Source: Streptococcus oralis
GTDB taxonomy: Bacteria; Bacillota; Bacilli; Lactobacillales; Streptococcaceae
Direction of reading: 5' to 3'
Assembly: GCF_001578705.1 (NCBI RefSeq)
Contig: NZ_KQ969037.1
Location: 423,442 to 487,441 of the forward strand
DNA: 64,000 bases
The notes under the pieces are model-generated. The model ran no database searches. It was not told the DNA's origin and saw nothing but the letters and a program-made list of their open reading frames with translations. Below, one piece after another: positions 37,869 through 49,073 of this stretch. The stretch's first letter is position 1, and each line of letters starts with the position of its first letter. Position numbers and translations under genes: made by a program.

Positions 37869-40403
37869 TTACTTACTTTCCTTTAATAAAGCCAACAATT
37901 TTTCAGCTTCAGCCATAATAGTATTGTTGTCCTGAGCACCAAATAGCAGGTTATTTTTTAAGCCAGTGAGAGTTTCTTTGGCATTGGACTTGATAATGGG
38001 GTCTTGGATCTTTGCAAGTAGCTCTTCAGCCTCTCTCAACTTCGCTTCAACCTTTTCAGTCTCGACCTGAGGTTCTTCTGGTTCCTCTGGTGATTCTTCT
38101 TCCGGCTCCTCAGTTGGTTTTGGAGATTCTGGTTTCTCACTTTGAGGCTTCTCTTCGCGTGGCTTTTCTTCCTCAGGTTTGTCTGTCCGAGGTTTCTCCT
38201 CTGATGGTTTTTCCGTTTGATTGGTATCAGCTTGACCGTTTTGGTTTCTTTGAACATGGTCACTTGCATTTCCCCAACCACTATCTGAATGTGGACGTTC
38301 GTTTGGATGTTCGACATAGTACTTCACAGTCGCAAAGAGGTCCTCTAGACTATACCCCTTAGGTGCCTCATAAAGTCCTTCGTCAAACCACTCAAATTTG
38401 ATGTTATGGTAATGGTCATAATGAGGTATGATTAAACTACCGTTTTTGACTTCCACAGTATGTTGAAGATTGTAAGGCATACGATCAAGTGGCACCTTCT
38501 TAGCTGCTTTCACGCGGTTGTAGATAGCTTCTGCTCCTTTAGCCTCCGTATTTCCTGAATTCTGATGGTCAGTCGAAGGAGGTGTCAAACCTTTCTCTTT
38601 AGCATAAGTCTGGGCTGCCACTCTTTCGGCTTCAGACAAACTATCTTTCTTAATCCAATGACTATGGGTCATATGCGGAGTTACATAAGCATCCCCCTCA
38701 TCACTGGTGATATCACGAGGATCAAAGATATAACCGTCTTCTGTTGTATACTTGCCTGCCAACTTGGCTACCTGAATCTCATCATCAGTGTAGGCAATTT
38801 GCGCATTTGATTTTCCTAGACGTTCTGGATGACGAATCGGTGCTAGAAAGGCCAGGATATCATCGACCAACTGGACTTTATCACTTGAGGTATCATTGAG
38901 ACGGTCCAACAGTTTATCCAAAGCATCAAAATCAGCTTGGCGCCCTTTATTATCAAGTAAATCTTGATGAACTGTTGCTAGTAAGTCATAAGCCTTATTG
39001 TAAAATTCTAGATTACCAGATGGGAGGTTGGTTTTCCTAGCCCCTAGCTTATGTGACAAACTTTCTTGCTTGGCTAGTTTACTATCAATGGCTGCTGCTG
39101 TTTCTGCTGAAAGTTTCTTGGCAGAAATATAATGTGAGGCTCCATTCTCCTCAAATACATAGCCATCGGCTACTTTTCGAATCGCTTGTCTAACCAATTT
39201 TTCGTCAATTGGATTGCTTGGAGCTGGTTGAGGATTTGGTGCAGGTTGTGGGCTTGGACTAGGCTCCGGAGTCGGTTGCGGACTTGGTTGTTCTGGTCTT
39301 GAATCCGGCACCCAATGGTTCGAACTGTAACGAAGAGGAATAATACGAGCGATTCGTTTTTCCAATGCGGACATTTGTTCATAAGGGATAAAATGGTAAT
39401 GGTTACCATGAGGTACAGCAACTCCTCTGGCTATTCGACTTGTGATTTGTGCCGGGTCAAAGACAAGACCATCAGATTCCACGTGTCGTTGACTGTGTGG
39501 CAAGGCGTAAAGTTGTTTCAGAAGGCTATCAATATTCTCATCACTTTGATCAGCTCGACTGTTAGTGTTGCTGTTGTTGGTTGTGTTCGTATTGGTATAG
39601 CTGTTGCCTTGATTATTATAGGATGGGATCCATCTATTTACATCGTTACTATTGTTGTTATTGGTACGGCGATAAGTAGCCGTGTTTGATTGGTCACTTC
39701 TACCAGATAGAAAGGCTTCTGCAGCAGCCAATTCGCTAGCTGATAATTCATTCTTAGGAATGTAATGGTAATGGTCGCCATGAGGAACGATATAAGCATC
39801 ACCAGTATCTTCAATGATATCAGATGCATTAAAGATATAACCATCATCTGTGGTGTAGCGTCCCTGTGAACGTGCCAAGGCAACAGCACCATCATTTGCT
39901 GAAGTTCCTCCTTCGCGATGCTGACTATGCTCTTGTTTTTGTCGATTGATTTCTTCTTTTGTACGGACATTATCCGCATGGGATGCATCCTTAAGGTAAA
40001 CATAGTATTTTCCATCTACCTTGATAACATAACCACCCTTGATTTCACTGATAATATCCTCGTCCTTGAGTTGGTAGTTTGGATCCTTCATCAGCAACTC
40101 TTCACTGACGATAGCGTCATAAGGAACCTTCCCATTGTAATAATGATAGTGATCGCCGTGTGAAGTGACATAGCCCTGATCAGTTATCTTGATGACGATT
40201 TGCTCCGCGTTGATGCCTTCCTTTTTACTAACCTCATCAGGAGTTAGATTCTCCGTTTTTTGTGCCGCTTGTTTTCCATCTATATAGGAAACACGATTAT
40301 TTTCCTTGACCGTTCTGGCTTGATACAGTCCCAACTCATAAGTACAAAGACTTAACATCAAAGCCACCGCAGAACCAGCAAGGTATTTTTTATTAATTTT
40401 CAT
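37869..40403 (-). CDS. Histidine triad surface protein, PhtA/PhtB-like
   Basis: An 844-residue Pht protein. N-terminus MKINKKYLAGSAVALMLSLC, then triads HGDHYHYY, HGDHYHYI and HGNHYHFI, followed by two variant forms, HMTHSHWI and HYDHYHNI, the second still fitting HxxHxH. A Pro/Gln-rich linker near 380-400 and a C-terminal block rich in Pro, Glu and Lys (about 725-800) could span the cell wall; no LPxTG is present. Its place beside ptsI matches phtA in pneumococcus. Two AdcR-type boxes flank the promoter. Pht proteins help deliver zinc to AdcAII and can bind host complement regulators. Confidence 0.93.
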   Translation of the reverse strand: MKINKKYLAGSAVALMLSLCTYELGLYQARTVKENNRVSYIDGKQAAQKTENLTPDEVSKKEGINAEQIVIKITDQGYVTSHGDHYHYYNGKVPYDAIVSEELLMKDPNYQLKDEDIISEIKGGYVIKVDGKYYVYLKDASHADNVRTKEEINRQKQEHSQHREGGTSANDGAVALARSQGRYTTDDGYIFNASDIIEDTGDAYIVPHGDHYHYIPKNELSASELAAAEAFLSGRSDQSNTATYRRTNNNNSNDVNRWIPSYNNQGNSYTNTNTTNNSNTNSRADQSDENIDSLLKQLYALPHSQRHVESDGLVFDPAQITSRIARGVAVPHGNHYHFIPYEQMSALEKRIARIIPLRYSSNHWVPDSRPEQPSPQPTPEPSPSPQPAPNPQPAPSNPIDEKLVRQAIRKVADGYVFEENGASHYISAKKLSAETAAAIDSKLAKQESLSHKLGARKTNLPSGNLEFYNKAYDLLATVHQDLLDNKGRQADFDALDKLLDRLNDTSSDKVQLVDDILAFLAPIRHPERLGKSNAQIAYTDDEIQVAKLAGKYTTEDGYIFDPRDITSDEGDAYVTPHMTHSHWIKKDSLSEAERVAAQTYAKEKGLTPPSTDHQNSGNTEAKGAEAIYNRVKAAKKVPLDRMPYNLQHTVEVKNGSLIIPHYDHYHNIKFEWFDEGLYEAPKGYSLEDLFATVKYYVEHPNERPHSDSGWGNASDHVQRNQNGQADTNQTEKPSEEKPRTDKPEEEKPREEKPQSEKPESPKPTEEPEEESPEEPEEPQVETEKVEAKLREAEELLAKIQDPIIKSNAKETLTGLKNNLLFGAQDNNTIMAEAEKLLALLKESK

Positions 40404-40475
40404 TGAAACTCACTTTCTTTTTTGATATTTCTAGTTGCAATTCATTTCTAAATTGCAGAAACTCCTCTCTATTGC

Positions 40476-40537
40476 TTAACTGGTTAATAGTTTACTCCTA
40501 AATTCGCAGCTTGTCAAGAATTTTATGAACCAGTTAA
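40476..40537 (-). promoter_or_regulatory. adcR box: Promoter of the pht gene flanked by two AdcR boxes
   Basis: A perfect TTAACTGGTTAA (40476-40487) lies directly below the -10, and TGAACCAGTTAA (40526-40537, 11 of 12) lies just above the -35. Between them TTGACA (40512-40517) and TAAACT (40489-40494) are 17 nt apart on the minus strand. Confidence 0.85.
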
Positions 40538-40617
40538 GTATTTTTTATTCTGCACCACTACTTTTTCTTTAAAAGGGGTCATATAATCCGTTTTCCTGAA
40601 ACTTCTTTTAGAAATAT

Positions 40618-40650
40618 CAAAAAAAGTCCCTGCAACTTAGTTGCAAGGAC
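40618..40650 (-). terminator. Terminator of ptsHI
   Basis: An 11-bp stem (40626-40636 with 40640-40650) with a TAA loop, then seven or more T on the minus strand. Confidence 0.9.
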
Positions 40651-40657
40651 CTTTCGA

Positions 40658-42391
40658 TTAATCAAAATTAACGTATTCTTTTTGAAGTTCAAGAACTTCT
40701 TCCATTGTTGAGCATTCTGTAAGGGCACGATTAGCGTACTCTTCCATCTTAGCTGTATCAAGTTTCTTCATCAAGCTACGTGTACGAAGTACTGATGTTG
40801 CTGACATAGAGAACTCATCCAAGCCCATTCCGACAAGAAGTGGAACAGCCTGTTGGTCACCAGCCATCTCACCACACATACCAGCCCATTTACCTTCAGC
40901 ATGAGCTGCTTTGATAACGTTGTTGATCAAACGAAGGATTGATGGGTTGTATGGTTGGTAAAGGTATGAAACTTGTTCGTTCATACGGTCTGCTGCCATT
41001 GTGTATTGGATCAAGTCGTTTGTACCAATTGAGAAGAAGTCAACTTCTTTGGCAAATTGGTCTGCAAGCATGGCTGCTGCAGGAATCTCGATCATGATAC
41101 CAACTTGGATATTATCCGCAACTGCAACTCCTTCAGCAAGAAGGTTTGCTTTTTCTTCGTCAAAGACTGCTTTCGCTGCACGGAATTCTTTCAAGAGAGC
41201 AACCATTGGGAACATGATACGCAATTGACCGTGAACAGACGCACGAAGAAGGGCGCGGATTTGTGTACGGAACATAGCATCACCAGTTTCAGAAATAGAG
41301 ATACGAAGGGCACGGAATCCAAGGAATGGGTTCATTTCGTGAGGCATATCGAAGTAAGGAAGTTCCTTATCTCCACCGATATCCATTGTACGAACGACAA
41401 CAGGTTTACTGTTCATTCCTTCAAGTACAGCCTTGTAAGCTTCGTACTGCTCATCTTCTGTTGGGAAGTCTTGAGAATCCATGTACAAGAACTCTGTACG
41501 GTAAAGACCGACAGCTTCAGCGCCATTGTCATTGACACCTTCAACGTCTTTTGGAGTACCGATGTTGGCAGCCAATTCAAAGTGTTTGCCATCAGCAGTT
41601 ACTGTTTTGGCATCTTTCAAGAGGGCCCATTCAGCTTTTTGCTTCGCATAAGCTTCACCAGCAGCCTTGAATTCTGCTGCTTGCTCATCAGTCGGGTTGA
41701 TAATCACTTCACCAGTGATACCGTTAACGGCAAGGATGTCACCGTCTTTAACGATTTCAGTGATGTTGTTTGTACCCAATACTGCTGCAATTTCAAGTGT
41801 ACGCGCCATGATAGCTGAGTGGCTTGTACGTCCACCGATGTTGGTTACAAAAGCTTTTACAAAGTTTTTGTCCAATTGAGCTGTATCTGAAGGAGTCAAG
41901 TCATGCGCAATCACGATTACTTCTTCATTGATAGAAGCTGGGTTTGGCAATTTTTTACCAAGGAGGTTGGCCAATACACGTTTTGTCACGTCGCGGATAT
42001 CCGCTGCGCGTTCTTGCATGTATGGGTTGTCTTCCATGCCTTCAAAGATAGTGATAAACATGTCTGTCACTTCTTTCAGACCTGCTTCTGCATTCACTTT
42101 CTTAGCACGGATAGTTTCTTTAATTTGGCTGATCATTTCAGGATCAGCAAGCACCATTAAGTGAGCGTCAAAAACTTGAGCAGCTTCTTCCCCTAGCGTA
42201 CCTACTGCTTTCTCACGGATAACAGAAAGCTCGTCTTGTGATGCTTGTAAAGCGGCATCAAGGCGAGCTTCTTCTGCGTTTGTATCTTCGACTGTAACAG
42301 TCTCGAACGACAAATCCGGTTGAACGAGTAGATATGCTTTAGCAACTGCAACACCATCTGACGCTGCGATTCCTTTAAGCATTTCTGTCAT
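40658..42391 (-). CDS. ptsI: Phosphoenolpyruvate-protein phosphotransferase, enzyme I
   Basis: Takes phosphate from PEP and passes it to HPr, driving all PTS sugar uptake, including the LacFE and Gat systems in this window. 577 residues: the phosphorylated His in [15 protein letters not shown] (about 190), PEP-site motifs [12 protein letters not shown] (about 290) and [11 protein letters not shown] (about 426), and the catalytic Cys in [10 protein letters not shown] (about 500). The ATG at 42391 has AAGGAA and lies 5 nt beyond the ptsH stop. Confidence 0.97.
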   Translation of the reverse strand: MTEMLKGIAASDGVAVAKAYLLVQPDLSFETVTVEDTNAEEARLDAALQASQDELSVIREKAVGTLGEEAAQVFDAHLMVLADPEMISQIKETIRAKKVNAEAGLKEVTDMFITIFEGMEDNPYMQERAADIRDVTKRVLANLLGKKLPNPASINEEVIVIAHDLTPSDTAQLDKNFVKAFVTNIGGRTSHSAIMARTLEIAAVLGTNNITEIVKDGDILAVNGITGEVIINPTDEQAAEFKAAGEAYAKQKAEWALLKDAKTVTADGKHFELAANIGTPKDVEGVNDNGAEAVGLYRTEFLYMDSQDFPTEDEQYEAYKAVLEGMNSKPVVVRTMDIGGDKELPYFDMPHEMNPFLGFRALRISISETGDAMFRTQIRALLRASVHGQLRIMFPMVALLKEFRAAKAVFDEEKANLLAEGVAVADNIQVGIMIEIPAAAMLADQFAKEVDFFSIGTNDLIQYTMAADRMNEQVSYLYQPYNPSILRLINNVIKAAHAEGKWAGMCGEMAGDQQAVPLLVGMGLDEFSMSATSVLRTRSLMKKLDTAKMEEYANRALTECSTMEEVLELQKEYVNFD

Positions 42392-42395
42392 TTCC

Positions 42396-42659
42396 TTATG
42401 CCAATCCTTCTTTTTCCATTGTTTCAGAGATAGCAGCGATTGCATCGTCAGCATCTGCACCTTCAGCTGAAATTGTAACGTCAGCACCTTGGCCAACACC
42501 AAGACTCATAACACCCATGATAGATTTAAGGTTTACTGATTTACCTTTGTACTCAAGAGTGATATCTGAAGCAAATTTGCTAGCTGTTTGAACCAACAAT
42601 GTTGCTGGACGTGCGTGAATACCTGTTTCTGCCACTACGTGGAAATCTTTAGAAGCCAT
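42396..42659 (-). CDS. ptsH: Phosphocarrier protein HPr
   Basis: 87 residues with His-15 in [12 protein letters not shown], phosphorylated by enzyme I, and Ser-46 in [12 protein letters not shown], the target of HPr kinase. Ser-phosphorylated HPr is the co-repressor of CcpA, so this gene also underlies the cre sites seen before the neopullulanase and lacT. The start follows AAAGGAG. Confidence 0.97.
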   Translation of the reverse strand: MASKDFHVVAETGIHARPATLLVQTASKFASDITLEYKGKSVNLKSIMGVMSLGVGQGADVTISAEGADADDAIAAISETMEKEGLA

Positions 42660-42721
42660 AGTTTGACTCTCCTTTAAGTGTTTTCTATTTGAGTTATAAG
42701 TGATAACCCTTACAATAGTGT

Positions 42722-42750
42722 ATTATATCACCTTCAAGATAATTTTTCAA
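42722..42750 (-). promoter_or_regulatory. Sigma-A promoter of ptsHI
   Basis: TTGAAA (42745-42750), 17 nt, TATAAT (42722-42727) on the minus strand. Confidence 0.85.
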
Positions 42751-42892
42751 GTATTTTATGGACTTTCTTCAATTTCCTTTCAGATAACTTGCTGAAAATC
42801 TTCTATATAAATTACCAACATACAGGATATAGTTTTTTTATTTTAATAAACTTTGATAGTTCAATGAAAACGCAATCTTCATCAATTGCATT

Positions 42893-42950
42893 ACACTATA
42901 TATAGTGTCCTAATTTTAAATATTTTTATCTAAAACACAATATTTAGTCA
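42893..42950 (+). promoter_or_regulatory. Two NrdR boxes before nrdH
   Basis: ACACTATATATAGTGT (42893-42908) is a perfect 16-bp palindrome, and ACACAATATTTAGTCA (42935-42950) is a close second copy. The start-to-start distance of 42 bp is four helical turns, which suits cooperative NrdR binding. Both lie just upstream of the -35, in the 361-nt gap between ptsH and nrdH; I see nothing else in that gap except the two promoters. Confidence 0.85.
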
Positions 42951-42957
42951 AAATTGT

Positions 42958-42985
42958 TTGACAAAGTTTTTTTTTCTGATATACT
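42958..42985 (+). promoter_or_regulatory. Promoter of nrdH-nrdE
   Basis: TTGACA (42958-42963) and TATACT (42980-42985) with a 16-nt spacer full of T, plus TGA before the -10. Confidence 0.8.
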
Positions 42986-43020
42986 AAGAAAGTAATCAAA
43001 TTTTATGAGGAGTTACGAAA

Positions 43021-43239
43021 ATGGTAACGGTTTATTCTAAAAATAATTGTGTACAATGTAAAATGACCAAACGTTTCTTGGATAGCAACAATGTCGCTTA
43101 TCGTGAGATCAATCTCGACGAGCAACCTGAGTATATTGATCAAGTTAAAGAGCTTGGTTTCAGCGCTGCTCCTGTTATCCAAACACCAACTGAAGTCTTT
43201 TCAGGCTTCCAACCAGGAAAACTGAAACAATTAGCATAA
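43021..43239 (+). CDS. nrdH: Glutaredoxin-like protein NrdH
   Basis: A 72-residue electron donor for class Ib ribonucleotide reductase. The redox motif CVQCKMTKRFLD (about 11-22) and FSGFQPGKLKQL at the end are the NrdH signatures. Starts at ATG behind GAGGAG. nrdE follows after 81 nt. Confidence 0.95.
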   Translation: MVTVYSKNNCVQCKMTKRFLDSNNVAYREINLDEQPEYIDQVKELGFSAAPVIQTPTEVFSGFQPGKLKQLA

Positions 43240-43320
43240 TCTTAGTACATCATCCAGAAGAAACTCGCTTCTAGGGCTAACTTAGAGGCCTTTCTTTTGT
43301 AATTAGATAAAGGAAATTTT

Positions 43321-45480
43321 ATGGGATTAAAACATCTTGAGGACGTAACTTACTTCCGTCTCAATAACGAAATCAACCGTCCTGTCAATGGACAAATCAT
43401 GCTTCATAAAGACAAAGAAGCCTTGGATGCCTTCTTTAAAGAAAATGTGGTTCCAAATACCATGGTTTTTGATTCGATCACTGATAAAATCAACTACCTC
43501 ATTAAACACAACTACATCGAAACTGCCTTTCTCAAGAAATACCGTCCAGAGTTTTTGGAAGAACTGCATCAATTTATCAAGGATCAAAACTTCCAATTCA
43601 AATCTTTCATGGCTGCCTATAAGTTCTATAATCAATATGCCTTGAAAACTAACGACGGGGAATACTATCTTGAAAGCATGGAAGACCGTGTCTTCTTTAA
43701 TGCGCTTTATTTTGCTGATGGGGATGAGGCGATCGCGACTGACATTGCTAATGAAATCATCCACCAACGCTACCAACCAGCTACTCCTTCCTTCTTGAAT
43801 GCTGGTCGTGCCCGTCGTGGGGAGTTGGTATCGTGCTTCTTGATTCAAGTAACTGATGATATGAACTCTATCGGACGTTCTATCAACTCTGCTCTTCAAC
43901 TTTCACGTATCGGTGGCGGTGTGGGAATTTCCCTCAGCAACCTTCGTGAAGCTGGTGCACCTATCAAAGGCTATGAAGGTGCTGCTTCTGGTGTCGTACC
44001 AGTTATGAAGCTTTTTGAAGACAGCTTCTCTTACTCTAACCAATTAGGTCAGCGTCAAGGTGCTGGGGTTGTCTACCTCAACGTCTTTCACCCAGATATC
44101 ATCGCTTTCCTTTCCACTAAGAAAGAAAATGCCGATGAAAAAGTTCGTGTTAAGACTCTTTCACTTGGTGTTGTGGTGCCCGATAAATTCTACGAATTGG
44201 CTCGTAAAAATGAAGAAATGTATCTCTTTAGCCCATACTCTGTAGAGCTTGAGTACGGTGTGCCATTCAACTATATCGACATCACTGAAAAATATGATGA
44301 ACTAGTAGCAAATCCAAATATCCGCAAGACAAAAATCAAAGCGCGTGATTTGGAAACTGAAATCTCTAAATTGCAACAGGAGTCTGGCTACCCTTATGTC
44401 GTCAACATTGATACGGCTAACCGTGCAAATCCTGTTGATGGAAAAATCATCATGAGCAACTTGTGTTCTGAGATTCTTCAAGTTCAAGAACCAAGCTTGA
44501 TCAACGATGCTCAAGAATTCCTTCAAATGGGAACAGACGTTTCATGTAACCTTGGATCAACTAACGTGGTCAACATGATGACCTCACCTGACTTTGGTCG
44601 TTCTATCCGCGCTATGGTTCGTGCCCTTACTTTCGTTACAGATAGTTCACACATCGTAGCTGTTCCTACTATCGACCACGGAAATAGTCTGGCTCACACC
44701 TTTGGTCTTGGTGCCATGGGACTTCATAGTTACCTTGCCCAACAACTCATCGAGTATGGATCCCCTGAGTCAGTTGAATTTACAAGCATCTACTTTATGC
44801 TTATGAACTACTGGACCTTGGTAGAATCTAATAACATCGCGCGTGAACGTGGTATCACCTTCCACAACTTTGAAAAATCAGACTATGCTAACGGAAGCTA
44901 CTTCGACAAGTATGTGACAGGCGAATTTGTTCCAAAATCAGACCGTGTCAAAGAACTCTTCAAAGATGTCTTTATTCCTAGTGCTGCTGACTGGGCTGAA
45001 CTTCGCGAAAAGGTTCAAGCAGATGGTCTTTATCACCAAAACCGTCTAGCTGTTGCTCCAAATGGTTCTATCAGCTACATCAACGACGTTTCTGCTTCTA
45101 TCCACCCGATTACACAACGTATCGAAGAACGTCAGGAAAAGAAAATTGGTAAAATTTACTATCCTGCCGCAGGTTTGTCAACAGATACTATCCCTTACTA
45201 CACTTCTGCTTATGACATGGATATGCGTAAGGTGATTGATGTTTATGCTGCTGCGACTGAGCACGTGGACCAAGGGCTTTCCCTCACCCTCTTCATGCGT
45301 AGCGACATTCCAAAAGGGCTTTACGAATGGAAGAAAGAAAACAAACAAACGACACGTGACTTATCCATCCTTCGTAACTATGCCTTTAACAAGGGTATCA
45401 AGTCTATCTACTACGTCCGTACCTTTACAGATGATGGTGGAGAAGTCGGTGCCAACCAATGTGAAAGCTGTGTGATTTAA
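43321..45480 (+). CDS. nrdE: Class Ib ribonucleotide reductase, alpha subunit
   Basis: The large catalytic subunit for aerobic dNTP synthesis. 719 residues: the active-site Cys in RRGELVSCFLIQ (about 164) and further on SNLCSEI with the family's radical-site surroundings (about 380-390), NGSISYINDVSASIHP (about 580), and C-terminal CESC for reduction by NrdH. An N-terminal ATP cone is lacking, as expected for class Ib. Starts behind AAAGGAA and ends in a strong terminator, with nrdF in a separate unit. Confidence 0.96.
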   Translation: MGLKHLEDVTYFRLNNEINRPVNGQIMLHKDKEALDAFFKENVVPNTMVFDSITDKINYLIKHNYIETAFLKKYRPEFLEELHQFIKDQNFQFKSFMAAYKFYNQYALKTNDGEYYLESMEDRVFFNALYFADGDEAIATDIANEIIHQRYQPATPSFLNAGRARRGELVSCFLIQVTDDMNSIGRSINSALQLSRIGGGVGISLSNLREAGAPIKGYEGAASGVVPVMKLFEDSFSYSNQLGQRQGAGVVYLNVFHPDIIAFLSTKKENADEKVRVKTLSLGVVVPDKFYELARKNEEMYLFSPYSVELEYGVPFNYIDITEKYDELVANPNIRKTKIKARDLETEISKLQQESGYPYVVNIDTANRANPVDGKIIMSNLCSEILQVQEPSLINDAQEFLQMGTDVSCNLGSTNVVNMMTSPDFGRSIRAMVRALTFVTDSSHIVAVPTIDHGNSLAHTFGLGAMGLHSYLAQQLIEYGSPESVEFTSIYFMLMNYWTLVESNNIARERGITFHNFEKSDYANGSYFDKYVTGEFVPKSDRVKELFKDVFIPSAADWAELREKVQADGLYHQNRLAVAPNGSISYINDVSASIHPITQRIEERQEKKIGKIYYPAAGLSTDTIPYYTSAYDMDMRKVIDVYAAATEHVDQGLSLTLFMRSDIPKGLYEWKKENKQTTRDLSILRNYAFNKGIKSIYYVRTFTDDGGEVGANQCESCVI

Positions 45481-45572
45481 TTTTTATCTGAGGCAACCAC
45501 ATTTTCTCATACTACTGATTAAGTTACCCGCCAGACAAAACTTGATAAGTATCTTAAATACTATGAAAAACT

Positions 45573-45596
45573 AAAAAGTCGGTCTTCCGACTTTTT
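45573..45596 (+). terminator. Terminator between nrdE and nrdF
   Basis: A 10-bp perfect stem, AAAAAGTCGG/CCGACTTTTT, with a TCTT loop. Confidence 0.9.
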
Positions 45597-45674
45597 GTGC
45601 GATACTCTTCTCAGACTATGATAAAATAGAGATGATTTGACAATCGCATTATTACATACAGAAAGAGATTTCAA

Positions 45675-46637
45675 ATGGAAACTTACTACAAAGCCATTAA
45701 CTGGAATGCCATCGAAGATGTCATCGACAAATCAACTTGGGAAAAGCTAACGGAGCAATTCTGGCTCGATACGCGTATCCCCTTGTCAAATGACCTAGAC
45801 GACTGGAGAAAACTATCAATCAAAGAAAAAGACTTGGTTGGAAAAGTCTTTGGTGGTTTGACCCTTTTAGATACCATGCAATCTGAAACAGGGGTTCAAG
45901 CGCTTCGCTCAGACATCCGTACACCCCATGAGGAAGCTGTTTTTAACAACATTCAGTTTATGGAATCTGTCCACGCAAAATCCTATTCTTCTATCTTTTC
46001 AACCTTGAATACTAAGGCTGAAATCGAAGAAATCTTTGAATGGACCAACACTAACCCCTACCTACAAAGAAAAGCGGAAATTATCAATGAAATCTATCTC
46101 AATGGTAGCCCGCTAGAAAAGAAAGTTGCCAGCGTTTTCCTTGAAACCTTCCTCTTCTACTCTGGTTTCTTTACACCACTCTACTATCTCGGTAACAACA
46201 AACTGGCCAACGTTGCGGAAATCATCAAACTGATCATCCGTGATGAGTCTGTTCATGGAACTTACATTGGTTACAAATTCCAACTTGGTTTTAACGAATT
46301 GCCTGAAGAAGAGCAAGAAAAACTTAAAGAATGGATGTACGACCTGCTCTATACCCTCTACGAGAACGAAGAAGGTTATACTGAAAGTCTCTATGACGGT
46401 GTTGGTTGGACCGAAGAAGTTAAAACTTTCCTTCGCTACAATGCCAATAAGGCCCTTATGAACCTAGGACAAGATCCACTCTTCCCAGATTCAGCTGATG
46501 ATGTCAATCCTATCGTCATGAACGGTATTTCAACAGGAACTTCTAACCACGACTTCTTCTCTCAAGTCGGAAATGGTTACCTCCTTGGTGAAGTTGAAGC
46601 CATGCAAGACGAGGATTACAACTACGGTTTAGACTAA
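45675..46637 (+). CDS. nrdF: Class Ib ribonucleotide reductase, beta subunit
   Basis: The radical-generating subunit, usually dimanganese in vivo. 320 residues; metal ligands are visible in LLDTMQSETG (about 66), FMESVHAKSYSSIF (Glu, His and the radical Tyr, about 95-110) and IRDESVHGTYIGY (about 192). It has its own promoter (TATGATAAAAT region). The maturation flavodoxin NrdI is not in the window. Confidence 0.96.
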   Translation: METYYKAINWNAIEDVIDKSTWEKLTEQFWLDTRIPLSNDLDDWRKLSIKEKDLVGKVFGGLTLLDTMQSETGVQALRSDIRTPHEEAVFNNIQFMESVHAKSYSSIFSTLNTKAEIEEIFEWTNTNPYLQRKAEIINEIYLNGSPLEKKVASVFLETFLFYSGFFTPLYYLGNNKLANVAEIIKLIIRDESVHGTYIGYKFQLGFNELPEEEQEKLKEWMYDLLYTLYENEEGYTESLYDGVGWTEEVKTFLRYNANKALMNLGQDPLFPDSADDVNPIVMNGISTGTSNHDFFSQVGNGYLLGEVEAMQDEDYNYGLD

Positions 46638-46654
46638 TTTAACCAATCATTCAA

Positions 46655-46692
46655 AATATCATGGTTTGTTTAAAACAACCATGGTATTTTTG
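46655..46692 (+). terminator. Terminator of nrdF
   Basis: A hairpin of about 12 bp, CATGGTT pairing with AACCATG plus flanking pairs, then TATTTTTG. It directly abuts the T-rich LacR-type element. Confidence 0.75.
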
Positions 46693-46711
46693 TTTTTGTT
46701 TTATTTTGTTT
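46693..46711 (+). promoter_or_regulatory. T-rich 19-nt element before lacR
   Basis: TTTTTGTTTTATTTTGTTT. The same 19 bases occur at 58791-58809 before gatA. Given lacR directly downstream, it is a candidate LacR site; it precedes the TTGATT, 17-nt, TAAGAT promoter. Confidence 0.55.
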
Positions 46712-46775
46712 TTTCTATTTGATTGATTGAGCGTTTTATGGTAAGATAATAATAGTAGAAATCGAGGTGATAAGG

Positions 46776-47543
46776 ATGCTAAAGCAAGAAAAACTAGATA
46801 GTATTCTAGAAGCAGTAAACACAAAAGGCACTATTACTGTAAAAGAGATTATGGAGAGTCTTGATGTGTCAGATATGACAGCTCGCCGCTACTTACAAGA
46901 ATTGGCAGATAAGGATTTGCTGGTTCGTGTGCACGGTGGCGCTGAAAAACTTCGTACAGGTTCTCTCTTAAACAACGAACGCTCAAATGTTGAAAAACAA
47001 GGCTTGCAGATTGCTGAAAAACAAGAAATTAGCCGTTTTGCTGGTCATTTGATTGACGAAGGTGAAACCATTTTTATCGGACCAGGAACAACCTTAGAAT
47101 GTTTTGCTCGTGAGCTCCCGATCGATAACATTCGTGTTGTAACAAACAGTCTTCCAGTTTTTCTCATCCTAAACGAACGAAAATTAACAGATTTGATCTT
47201 GATTGGCGGAAATTATCGCTCTATCACTGGTGCTTTTGTAGGGACACTTACCTTGCAGGATTTGACAAACCTTCAGTTTTCTAAGGCATTTGTTAGCTGT
47301 AATGGTATTAAGGATAAGGCAATTGCTACTTTCAGTGAAGAAGAGGGCGAGGTACAACGAATCGCCTTGAACAATGCCAATAAAAAATACTTACTGGCAG
47401 ACCACAGTAAGTTTAATAAGTTTGATTTTTACACTTTCTACAATATCTCAGAGATTGATACCATCGTTTCAGATGCCAAACTGAGTCAGGAGACATTTGA
47501 AGAACTGTCGAAACAAACAACCATTCTTTTATCAAAACCATAA
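46776..47543 (+). CDS. lacR: Lactose phosphotransferase system repressor
   Basis: A DeoR-family regulator of 255 residues. The N-terminal winged helix holds KEIMESLDVSDMTARRYLQE (about 22-41), and the ligand domain carries GPGTTLECFARELP (about 95-108) and the LLADHSKFNKFDFY motif. In lactococci and streptococci LacR represses lacABCD and lacTFEG, and tagatose-6-phosphate lifts repression. The ATG at 46776 follows the GAGGTGATAAGG site. Convergent to the lac operon across a shared terminator. Confidence 0.93.
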   Translation: MLKQEKLDSILEAVNTKGTITVKEIMESLDVSDMTARRYLQELADKDLLVRVHGGAEKLRTGSLLNNERSNVEKQGLQIAEKQEISRFAGHLIDEGETIFIGPGTTLECFARELPIDNIRVVTNSLPVFLILNERKLTDLILIGGNYRSITGAFVGTLTLQDLTNLQFSKAFVSCNGIKDKAIATFSEEEGEVQRIALNNANKKYLLADHSKFNKFDFYTFYNISEIDTIVSDAKLSQETFEELSKQTTILLSKP

Positions 47544-47574
47544 AAATTCCCCTGCCTTTTGGCGGGGAATTTTT
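47542..47574. terminator. Bidirectional terminator between lacR and lacG
   Basis: AAAAATTCCCC pairs with GGGGAATTTTT (47542-47552 with 47564-47574), and TGCC extends the stem partly; U-runs on both sides. Confidence 0.9.
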
Positions 47575-47582
47575 GTTGAATT

Positions 47583-49001
<1,419 letters not shown>

Positions 49002-49073
49002 TCAAGAAATAGAAATGAGATGGAGATATAGTTGGGAGGAGTTCCTCCATCTCACTTCTTCGCTATTTACCTT

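Noticed and set aside
41057-41818. 253-codon open frame on the plus strand inside ptsI
   Set aside because: Antisense shadow of a conserved gene; no ribosome binding site and no recognisable domain.
43327-43899. 190-codon open frame opposite nrdE
   Set aside because: Lies wholly inside nrdE, lacks a site and has no family resemblance.
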